NCBI GenBank assembly: GCA_963513935.1
Contig: OY740766.1
Span: forward strand, 1,208,001 to 1,272,000
Source of the DNA: Aphrophora alni
Taxonomy: Eukaryota; Arthropoda; Insecta; Hemiptera; Aphrophoridae
Direction of reading: 5' to 3'
DNA length: 64,000 bases
The notes under the pieces are model-generated. The model saw only the letters and a program-made list of their open reading frames with translations, searched no databases and was not told the origin of the DNA. Both the position numbers and the translations under genes were made by a program. Shown here piece by piece: positions 37,001 through 49,679 of the stretch. The stretch's first letter is position 1, and each line of letters opens with the position of its first letter.

Positions 37001-40000
37001 ATATTTTATAGTTTATTAATCATTGGAAATCAAATAAAACAATGATATAATTTACTAGGCAGTTTAGCTTAGGTAGTCCTTAATACATCAATATTCTTAC
37101 GGAGCACAATGTAGAATAGTGTTCCTAGTATTTTGTTTAGTTCACTATTGACACTTTGACAGTACTGTTGACCTTGAGTGGCCATACATTTTTTCTCTAC
37201 TCTTTCTAAAACGTGTCAATATATTTTCAATCCAGCAACACAGTTTATAAATTTTGATTTAGTTGGTGCATTGAAATCTGGCGGAAGAAACATTTTTGAA
37301 ATGCGAGACTATAGATATGGTACTGGGTTTGAAGCAATACATGTTATGATGAGTGAGAACTGCTTCAGATCCCTTCATGTGATGTCTCCGTTCTGATGAA
37401 GATAAAACTACAGTAAATTTTTTTAACATTTTTTGCTTTAATGTTAATAATTATTTCACCTGTAATAATAGTAATAAAATCCAGTACAAAAATTAATATT
37501 AATTTGAAATATTTCTATTACATTTATTTATTTAGTCGGAGAAACGGTGTTTTCAGTGGGAAATTTCTGATGATTTGTTTACACAGAAGGAAAGCAGCTA
37601 CGGATGTAATTTTTTTTTTTAAATTATACTCTTTGCAACGGTGTTGGAAAATTAAATGGAGCAGCTATGATTTTTCCGAGCACCTTAAATGAACCTAAAG
37701 TGAATAGTGAAAGCTTGGATTGGGATGCCATGTTGAACAAATTGAAGGAGAATTTGAGCTACTCACAGTGTATTAAACGATAGATGAAAGCAAATAACAA
37801 ATATGTTCAAGGATTTAATCCTTCGAATAAAGACAATTATTTGTAATATATAAATTCTAACAACTTATGATAGCTCATTATCGGAATATTTTCTCTAAAA
37901 ATGCTTCAAATGGATCTCAATTCTCAACAAAAACCTATAGAATATTGGAAAAATAAAACATTCAGTTATGATTGTACAGAAGATTTTGTACATATCGTTG
38001 AAGTCGACCTGGAATGTCCAGCAAATTTACATAACGAACATAAAGATCTTTAACTTGGACTGGAACATTACAATAAAAAAAGATTATATGGTCCATATTA
38101 AGAATCTACAATTTTACCTATCGCACATGAATGGTGCTGAAAACATAAACAGGTGTATAAAATTTGAGAAAAAGGATTCATGAAACATATATAGATTTAA
38201 ATATGAGCTGAAACTAAATGTGATTTCAAAAACATTTCTACAAACTGATGAACTATGTTTGGCAAATTAATGGAAAATGTGAGATTTAAAAAAGACAATA
38301 AACTTTGTAAAGAGAATTCAGCTGTGAAATATCAAAAAAAATCCAAGGTTCAACAAATTAACTATGTTTGATGAAAATTTCTTAGCTTGTCATATTGAAA
38401 AAACTAATATTAAATTCAATAAACCATTTATGTAAGATTTACAGTCTTGGATTTGTCCAAACATTTCATCTACGATTATTATAACGAACCGAAAGAATAT
38501 GTTCTAAACCTAACATTTGTTTGTTATGAAAAAAAAACACAATATTTAGTAAATTCTACAATTTTATTGAGTCTTGCCGACCATGCTTTCGCCAGTAACG
38601 GCATTTACAAGGCAGCTTAACAAAGACTTGTTTGTTATATGAACACAGATTTATTTTTCCTTCAAACATCGGTAGATACCACATTATGATTATGGAAAAA
38701 AATAATATGGGTTTTTTATAAACAGATTTTCTAAAGATCAGAATGTTTCAGTCAAAAGAATACAAATTTTGTTATTGGGGAATTTAAAGATGAGCTGCCA
38801 GCACAAGAATTCTATGGAAACCCTTAAAATTATGTAAATTAGTGATCAAAATTACAATTTTAAAGATTTGTACAATGTGATTTAAAAGAACAAAGTATTT
38901 ATGAAATATAAAGGTGTCAAAAGAAGTGTTATACAGAAAACAATCAAACTTGATAGTTTTAAATCAAGTCTGTTTGAATGAACAAATGAATATTGCACTC
39001 AGAATTTAATTAAACGTTCCAAATATAATTAATATATATTCAATTAAACAATCAAAACTTGCAGTTCTTGGAAACAATGATAAATGGTTTATTCTTAAAA
39101 ATAAAAGAGATACATTACTCTGGGGACTATACCGTATACACAGTGTACAATTGTGAATTATCATAAAATATAATCAAAGCAGACATGGGTGATTGTATAA
39201 TAATTGTAAATAAATTGTCAAGAACATCACTTAGAGAATTTATGAGAAGGATTGCTTTATGAATAAGATAGAGAGTTGATTCTAAGAAGAAAATGTAATT
39301 AATAAAATTATTTAGTATTGAAAATACTGGAGTTCTAAATTTACGAATAGAACATCATATTTATTTAGATCCCACGTAAAAATAAAAATAGTTTTGGATT
39401 AATAAGTATTGAAACAGAATGTTCCAAATTATAGGTAGAAATGTTGAGCAAGGATATGCATTGTACTTTGGTTGAACCACCATTTATTAATCATAAAAGT
39501 GATAACCATTCTTATCAAGAACTAGATATGCTATATATGTTTCAAATTTATTTATAAAAAACTACTAAAGTGGGCATACCAACTATTTTATATTCCATTA
39601 AACAAAAGTATTACACAAAATACAAGATATTAAAATAGAGGTGAAAACTGGATGGAAGGAGTTATTTTCAGCTGTATATATTTATTTAAGTTTGCTCAAT
39701 GACAACAGTCATAAATATAAAAATAAAACAGTGAACATATACATTTTTTGGGTTGCTTCTTTCAACTAAGAGATTGAAACAAACAGAATTCAAATATCTA
39801 AAATATTTTATAAAATAAAAATGGATAGTATTTTATTTTCAGCCACCATATGTATATCTAAGTATAAAATTAAACAGCTCTCCTATGTTATAAACAAAAG
39901 TATTGAATACATAACATTTCCAAATACTGCCAAATTAGAAACAAAGTAACTACAACATATTATTTTTATTTAGTGATTGATCTTTGAAAAACCCATGTTT

Positions 40001-43000
40001 GTGGCACTATTTACAACATTATTATATGAATGAATATTAGAGATTATTGATTATTTATATTTGTTTTCAATCTTTTTAATTTGCTTTATACACCTCTTTT
40101 CTCTATTTTAAATTTATATTGCACTTTAACCTGTTGATGAGTGCGGCCGTTCCTGAACGTCCCAAATAGCCACCAGCTGGTTAGTAAGTATTTACAAGAA
40201 AGTTGTTGTTAAGGAGTAAGAAAAAAAAATTTGAAAATAGTTGTTTTATTGGTTACAAATGTATAATAATAATATCATATTGAGTTAAAAACTTGTAAGA
40301 ATAAAAATTTACACTGATAAATTTTTTTACTGATAGCGGTATCCCATTGTCGGCGGCATAAAAACACCGTGGCATTGTCACCCGTCGGTATAGCAGACAT
40401 ACACAGACAAAAACGTTTGATGGGCCGCTTTTTTTCCACGAATCAATTTAGTATAGCCTACATTATGGAAAATATAACATTTCATTTCAGTTTTCTTGGA
40501 AGCGTGTGTTGGTTTCAATTACTGATAGCGGTATCCCATTGTCGGCGGCATAAAAACACCGTGGCATTGTCACCCGTCGGTATAGCAGACATACACAGAC
40601 AAAAACGTTTGATGGGCCGCTTTTTTTCCACGAATCAATTTAGTATAGCCTATATTATGGAAAATATAACATTTCTTTTCAGTTTTCTTGGAAGCGTGTG
40701 TTGGTTTCGTTTGAGACGCGGTTAAATGTGTCAAAAGACTAGACAGAGGGGAATCTGTAAAAAAGCTTTGTAGTGTTTAATTTTTCATGTTTGATGTATA
40801 ATATACGTAACATAATATAATGATACAAATCACTTATACTAGACAAGGAACATAGGCACAGGTGTGTGTATCGAGGAAACAACCGCGGAGAAGACGATGC
40901 CATCGCCTACATTTACGCGCATGGTGAATTCTCCTGAAACCACGCCCCCTGGAGTTGTCCTGCCTTACAATTGTGAAAAACCCGATTTCATGTGTTCTTA
41001 ATACTATTTCTTGTTGAATTGTGACAACACAATAAGCCATGACTAATTTGTTTTATGATAAATACTTTTATTGCTCAGACGTAACCTAAAACGTTCCGGA
41101 ACGTCCATACTCATTTACACAAACAGCACAGAGGACGTTCAAGGACGGCCGTACTCGTTAATCGGTATTTTCCTGTACTCTTCAACAGGTTAATGTACAG
41201 TAGTCTCGCAAACTCGGCACTCGATAACCCGGCAGTCCGGATTACTCGGCGACCCCGACAGGAAATATACATTGCTAAAAACAGCGATGTTCGTAAAAGT
41301 TCGGCAGATCCCAAAGCGGGCATCTTCGATCGCTCGAATCGTTGATGGTACTTTTCCCACGTTAAACTCGTCACAAAGCTTTTTAACAAATTCCCCTCTG
41401 TCAAGTCTTTTTAACACATTTAACCGCATCTCAATCGAAACCAACACACTTCCGTTTTCGTAACTCGCTCATTTTTATTTACTGTATATACTGTGCGTAG
41501 ATCATAACCAGTCAAAGAAAACTGAAAAGAAATGTTATATTTTCCATAATGTATACTAAATTGATTAGTGGAAAAAAGCGGCCCATCAAACGTTTTTGCA
41601 GGTGTATGTCTGCTATACCGACGGGTGGCAATGCCGCGGTGTTATTATGACGCCGACAATGGGATACCGCTATTGACATAGTCGTTTGATATCGCCGCCG
41701 CTTTGGTGTTTCAATTACAATTTATTTTTTGCCCTTATTCCCGATAACCCGGCATTTCACAAACTCGGCACACTTCCGGTCCACATTACGCTGAGTTTGC
41801 GGGACTCTACTGTACTAACTTATAACCATAAATAAATGAAATAGAAAACTACAAAATTACAAAGATAGAAATTTGTTTCGTCTAATTAATTAAAATAAGA
41901 TTGAGAAATTACTTTCAATAAAGTCTTAAAAAGTTCATTACTATATGGTTATATTATGTAACATAAAATAATGATTAGTTTCATTAGAATCTCATTTATC
42001 GTTCTTGAGAGAAAAATATTATTGTGTTTAGGCTCACTGAATTATAAAAATTGTTTTAAAACATACTATTATGTAAAGATCACAAGTCTAGTCTTGGGAT
42101 GGGTCAGTGCCGACGCTTCCCAAGTGGGTATTAACAAAGAACAAGAGCATACAATTAATTAATATGGACCAAGTCCCCCAAAAAATCAACAAAGCAAAAC
42201 AAAATCAAAATATCACTTAAAATGGAATGAAATGAATGTTTGTAAGAATGAAAGATGGTTCACAGTTAATTTAAATCAGTTATAAATCATTAAAACACTT
42301 TAAAACATTTACTATACCCAATTATAACTGCAAAGCCTGAAAGTTTATATTTGAGAAATATTGTTTTTCTGAATTAAGTATGAATTATTATACAATCTAT
42401 TATTTGGACGGATCTCACCACTAATGCAGAAAGTAAATTTTCTATTTTCTTTCAATTCAAGGTAGATCAACTCGATATTATTAATCTTGAATAAACAGTA
42501 ACTTTCACACAATTTTGAGATATATTTACTCTCACTAAATTGTTGGATTCAACTAATATACTGTTCACTGGTATAATCTTATTATGATGTGGCTGTAGCT
42601 GATAAAGTTATTCAAAAATTTAATATTTTAGCGTGTGGGAGCGGTAATATAAAATTGTGTGGTAATTTTTTAAATAGCCATTCTTTCACTAACATCCACA
42701 AATTTAATTGATAGTTTGAGAGACTTACTTACCCTATGAATTTCAACACCATAGTATCTAACCAAGTTTTCATGCTTAATTCCTTCAAAGATTTTAAGTT
42801 CAAGTGCAACACTACGGATTGCGCGATGATCATTGGGTTGTAATGCAATTTCTTTCATTGCCATAAGTTCTCCTGTCTCATTATTCACAGCTGTGTATAC
42901 TTTACCAAACCTTCCTTGTCCTGAAACATGAACAATATGTTAATTATGTATCTTACTGATTTAAAATTTTACTGTCTTTTTTTAAATTTGTTTAATCTTA

Positions 43001-46000
43001 ACAGGGTAATAAAGCTATTTATTAATAGAAACTATGTATTTAAACATAACTAGTTATGAAAAAATGAAAACTGATTGAAAGAGTTGTATTACACTGTTAA
43101 TACCGAAAATCGCTTAGAACTAGAAGTTTATGATAAAATAAAAAGAGAGATGATGAGGTAGTAGCCATTTCATGAAGAAATCTAATGTACAGACAAACTA
43201 ACATTATTTTTTGTACTTCAGCACTGAAATAAATTCAGCAATTAACACTACTTAATTATGGTTATATACAATATTAGAAAAGTAAAAGATACAATCTTCC
43301 ATCTAAGTCACTTTAGTATCTTAAGTGCTTAAAACATTGTAATACTATTTGATTGATTTTACAGCTACGAGGTAGTTCAATGTTATTACAACTTAGCTCC
43401 CTCTTTACTATAACATTCCTTAAACTTCTAAAATCAGCTAATTCCTTTTGAATTTACATTTCACATTTAAAAATAACTTTTTAGATTAAAAACTAAAAGC
43501 ATTTTTAGATTAAAATCCAATTACTTACCAATTTTTATTCCACGTTGCCAACTAAATTTAACAGGCCTAGGTCGGATGAAATTCTTTTCTGCATGGTGCA
43601 CTTCAAATTCTACAACTTCACCTATGAGATCATTTGCTTTTAGTCTAGATTCCAAATCTTCATCCAGCTTGTTGATAGCTGCCAATACTCTGTCACTCTT
43701 AGTACAGTCTGCACAGATGAGCAAATACAAAATTAATAACCTCTGGTAAATTCAAATAAAATACATCATAATAAGAAAAACAATTAATTGTTCTATCAAA
43801 CAATTTTATTACTTTAGATACCTTGTAATATCAATTGTATATCTAAGAGAAAATAAGTAAAACATTGAATTGTAAAATACTCTACAGTACCTATTAATTA
43901 AAACAGACGACTTATTTCACAACATTATAAACCTATGAAATCATAATTAGAATAATTTCACTAAATAATGAGTGTTTAAAATGGTTTACAACATATGATA
44001 TTTCTTATCAGATAATAATTTTTATTTTTATTTCAAGGGGAAGAAGTTACAGGACAAACATAAAAGTCAATCAAATATAAAATCATAATATTGATATTGG
44101 TAATTAATATTTAATTAGAAATGTGTCCATTTATATTGAATTATATAAATGTCCTAGGTTAAATGTTAGCGTGGAGGATCAAATCATTTGGATTTTATAT
44201 CTACAAAATTATATCGGCTATTTTCTGAATATCTTAATGTTTAAAATACCGACAAAACCTATATCCTTCTACTTTGATATATTTAATTTAAAAATAACAA
44301 GTCATTTAAATATATGTTTGTTTTTGAGAGTATTATTTATTTCTTCTTAAATATGTCACTAAAAAAAACCCAAAACCCTAAACACAAAAATGTTTACCTA
44401 TTAAAATTATTTTTGTTATTTCGAAGCAAATAGTTTTTTAACTACATACCCTACTTGGTATATTTTTTGAATAAGATTCATTTTGTAATTATTATCACCT
44501 GCCTAAAATTTTTATATTATTTATTAGCCAGCTGTTACACCTCATTATTTGAATAAGATTCTTTGTAAGTGCTGCTTTTGGGTTATTTACAACAAGTGGA
44601 AAAGTAAATAATCTCTTCAACTATAAGGTTCACAGCTTGTGATTCAAATTTTGTTTACAGATAACTGTATGAAGTTTAATACGTATATATTATGAATAAC
44701 AGTAAGGATAGACAGTTGTCTGTGTGTGTGTATCGAGAAGGCGAACAAATATTCATAATGAAAGTTTCAGTTAGCCTTCTGTGAATGTCTGATGGTTTTA
44801 GATGGGGAAAATGAACAAAACAATTTGTGAAAAATCACTGCTTCACAATTTTACAGTTATTTAAATATATGGAGTTTCCATTTTTCTATCTTCTGTAATT
44901 TATGACATTGTTTTGTTCAAATCACTTGATAAAAGCTGTCCAACAGGCCTAAGCCCATAATGGGTTGTTGTGTTAATGATTTATTGATTAAATGACAGAA
45001 AAAAGAGCTACAAAAATTGTTTGCAAAATCTGTGTACAAAATATATACAAATAGAAATACTGGGGTGATACTAAAACAATTTATAGCCTCACACCACCGC
45101 TAGACATGTGTCTAGGATCTACACAAACATCGAGTTGATACATCAACAATGGCAGCATAAATCATCTCCGAAGCTAATTGAATTGACGATCGTGAGTCAA
45201 CGAGAACGGTCACTGACAACGCGCGTCGTCCGTATATGTATGTTTTTAATCGTGTTTTTAAATTTGAATTAATATGTATTGTTAAGTGTTTATACGTGTT
45301 TTTTATATTTGAAAATGACTCACAAATAGTCGAAACGCGTCATATAAGATAGTGGAAACTACAATTAAGGATTGTTCGACGGTAACACCTCAAACAAGGT
45401 AATTAAATAGTAATTAATTATTAACAATCCAGTTGGGCTATAAGCAAACATAATGTAATAATATTTCCTTTTAAGGTCAGTCTTGTGACTTCTTGTCCTG
45501 TATTTTATGACGATATGTTTCGGCACTCCATTATCGTACATTAAAATAAATTACAAATACACATAACACTGATACTAACAATAGATGTGCATCTTAAAGT
45601 GATCAGTGAACTATTAAGTCATTGTTAAGATGCACATCTATTATTAATTTCATGTGTTAGTACCGGTGTTATGTGTATGTGTAATTTATTTTAATGTACG
45701 ATGATCTCTTAGGAGTGAATAAGACCAGATGATGGAGTTACGGCTCCGGAACATGTCGTCGTAAAAATATGACAAGAAGTCACAAGACGGACCTTAAAAG
45801 GTTAATAACAAAAATGTGTGAATATTAATGACGATTCTGTGGAAAAATAACTTGAATGTTGATCTTGTTTGGTTATAATATATCATTTTTATCTTTAATG
45901 ACTGTTATCATTTGAAAATGGAGATTACTTCAAATATATACCTTGTAAATAATAATACTAATATGAATACAATAATATGTCTATAAACATACTTCTCAAG

Positions 46001-49000
46001 TCAGGTGTGTCAAATTCAGGATTCATTGCAGTATCTAAGTCAGTACTGCTACTAACAGACTGGTTTCTGGAACAAAACAATTTATTATTCACCATTGTTT
46101 TTATTAAGTTCATAAACAAAGCAAGTTAAAACAACAATGAATTAAATAAAATATACATAAAATAAGAAAATCAGTTATGCTTTCAATTTGTTAAAATTAA
46201 ATTAGTATTATATCCTAATACATTACATTATAAAATATTAAAGTTTTTAACAAACTTGTTTATAAGACACATAATAAACTATAAAAGTAAAATGGTCTGT
46301 AATTTATTATGTGATAAATCTAGAAAACAGTGTATATATTTTTAACAATACATACTGAAATAAAACCCTTATATTTTGATCTTTCACAGTATTAAAAACA
46401 AAATTTTTTTTAGTAGTTTGAGTTATTAAACCAAAGAAGGATGTGTAAAATGTAAACAAAAATACCTGGATGAAGGTGATTCTGGCGATAGATGTCCTCT
46501 GGACCTGCTGTAGTAAATGGTAGGTGATTTTTCTTTGTCTGAAGAAATTGGGGTAAATGTTCCAATAACATGGAAAATACATTCATCTATGTTTCTTTTC
46601 AATTCCTTAAATAAATCATTAAAAAAATCAATTTACCATACAATATTCAATCTACCAAACTAGAAGTACAATTAAACAGTCAATTGAAATAAGAAATACA
46701 ACAAGTAATTAGGACAAGTAGTTTAGAAAAAAATATTATTATTAAAACATTGACAATCTGGAAGCATGGTCATATACATATATACGTCTCTATCAGAATG
46801 GTTTTGTATAGCTGAATGCTACTACCTCAAGTTCCCCCATAAAAATGTTTGAATGTTTACTTGATTTAGCTCAATTAATTTGTGGACCAATTTTAACACT
46901 AGTTTCACTAATATCTTCATTTAGTGATGTAATATTTGTTTTTATAAATTAATTTTAAAATGGTAAAATGTGTATTTTTATAATAATTATTAAGACACTG
47001 AACAAAAATTTGGTACTGATTTTTTAGGTTTCTTCTTTTCTACTAGAAAATATAGGTAAACATCAATATTCCTTGAATTACATTTTTGACTGGTTTTTAT
47101 TATATATCCTTATTTCAAGACTTTAATAATTCTGAATCTAAGTTAGTTAATAGCCATTCATTTTTATTATTTATTCTATTTTATACATTATTATTATTTT
47201 CTTTCAATATTTTTTAGGGCCATTGTTATTAAGGGAGCCATAATAAAAATTCACAATATTTGATAGGTTACATATTTGAAAACTTGGTTGACATTAAATG
47301 ATTTTAGAGTGTTTATTACAAATAAATCACTTTCTTGATTTTTTGCTATTCAGACAGGTTCAACATTCTTTAAAACTCTTTTTCAAGTAATAATTTCATT
47401 AAATTCTTAAGGTGATTTTTTTTTTTTTTTTTGGAGTTCATGGGTCCATCAAGTAATTTAAATAAATTTTCCATGCAACTAATGATTTAACGTTTGTAAA
47501 TTGTCAACAAATCCAAATAATTACATTTACAAATACGATTTCCTTGTCTTTTCGTAAAGTGTTCTTTTCTCATCTCAAAATTTAGATTTAAGCGTCAAGT
47601 ACTATCACCAGATGTAATACAAACAACAACAACATATTCACAAACATTACAACTAATAAAGAACTATGTACATTTACAACACAATACAAATGATGGAGGC
47701 AATAAATACCAAAATGTAAATACTATGAGAAGTAGAAAGGTTTTGAAAAAGATTCAAACACCAAGGATAAACAAGTAAAAGGTATTTTAAAGGGATCAAA
47801 TTCACGTAACTATTTTTGTTTCTGAGCTCTTCAATTATAAAAATATTTTACATGAATTTATTACATAGTATATATTTACCTCAAATTCTATATCAGTCAA
47901 ACAGTTTGTGAAATGTGGTTCACAAATAGTCATTAAAAAATCAAATCCTTGGTGGGCCCATCTTGGTCTTAGACCTCTCCCTCGTTCACAGCGTTTTTTA
48001 GCAAAGGTCATCCAATGTTGTGCAAATGTTATAAGACTTCTTGAGAGTTGTGCACGAGAACCATCAGTCACAACCCAGCATACTTCTTTGTGATACTAAA
48101 CAAATTAAAATGAAACTGATTTAATTTTTGAATAGGAAAAAGAAATAATAACATAATATTAGTTACTGCCATTCACAGACATATATTATTGATATTGTAT
48201 AAGGAAGTCGTTTGTAAGCAAGATTAAATATTTAGTACAGGTTTTTGAAATATTTATATTTATTTTCTTACAAGGAAAAGGTTGTAAAAAAAAAAAAAAA
48301 ATCTCTTTTATTTCATTTCAGACTTTTCTTTCGTATTTTTTTACAGGAGAAAAGTATGTACAAAAGAGATTGAATACCAATATTTTATGGCAACTATTAA
48401 GGTTTTTGTGCTTGTTAAAAAAATAATAAAAATTTAAATTGTGTTTTGTAGTGCACAACTAACTAAACGATCCAAAGAAGATATTATTGAAAAGAGCATG
48501 GAAATCTGTTCAGTTATTTAGGCTATAGAAGAGATACATTGTCCAAACTTTACAGATTTAATCATAGGTAGATCTAAAATGAAAAGTTATCACATTAAAT
48601 AATAATTTTCTAATGAAATCTACAAATTTTGAAAAGTTGAAACTCTTAATATGCAAATGTCAATTTTGAATTCAAAACATAGATATTATCATACAATAAA
48701 TCAAATTTGCAGCATTAAATTCAACACACAATATAACAGGGTCATCTGGTACCCAAATTGTAAACGCCGCTAAACTTTGAGAACTGTCAAAAACACAACG
48801 CCAAAATTTTCATGTCATCAAGGTATTCTCCTTACCGTAAAAATTGAAAAGTGTAAAGAAAAAATATACCATAAAGCTGATTATATAGCATATAATTATG
48901 CCCTCCAAATGAGTTTAGAGAAATTAAAGACATAAAAATGTTTAAGTTAAAGTTAACTAAGTTGTTGAAGGTCAACATATTTTAATCAGTGGGGCAGTTT

Positions 49001-49642
49001 CTTGAGACCACTCTTTAATATTCTTTCAGCTTGCTAAATAAACTAAAACTTTTATAAAAATGTACATAAAATACATGAGTGGGTTCCTGCTCATGTGGGT
49101 TTGACGGGGAACGAGGCAACAGATGACTTGGCGAAGAGAGGAACAAAAATTATCCAAAAACCAGCGGGTGCCCTGACATTACAAGCAATTATACGAAATT
49201 TAAAAACAACTTCACAGCAGAAATTTGTTGATGAGATGAAGGATAAATTTCAGGACAAAGCTTATGATCCATTTGAGCTTTTTAAAGAAAATAGGATGCT
49301 CCCACGCAATATATCTGTAGCAAATTTCCGACTAGCTACTGGTCACGATTGTCTTGCCAAGCATCTATACAGAATGAATTTACTAACCTCTGACAAGTGC
49401 ACAATTTGTTCACAAGACATGTATATTATGGACAAAGATCATCTACTGATCTGCAGGGGTCTGGATGGAGAGAAGCAGGGACGAAGGGACTTTCCTGGGA
49501 CGCAAGATCCAAGATGGTGTGAGCCAGAAAGAGCCATTGGAAGAAGGAGAAGATAAAAATACATTAATTTTTTATATATACAGGAAAAAATAATTCAAGT
49601 TACACACTTCATTTCTAAATCTTATGATTAAGATAAATATTA

Positions 49643-49679
<37 letters not shown>

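Noticed and set aside
37396..37416. CTGATGAAGATAAAAC as another ribozyme-like motif
   Set aside because: No stem between the boxes, and it falls in the piggyBac transposase scrap.
37441..38183. Plus-strand short open frames as genes
   Set aside because: Hydrophobic AT-rich noise or single pieces of the broken polymerase relic.
40134..40158. GATGAGTGCGGCCGTTCCTGAAC as another ribozyme-like motif
   Set aside because: It is the terminal and subterminal repeat of the piggyBac-type element, mirrored at its other end; no proper stem.
41272..41463. Plus-strand open frame in the pogo element
   Set aside because: Antisense of the helix-turn-helix coding frame.
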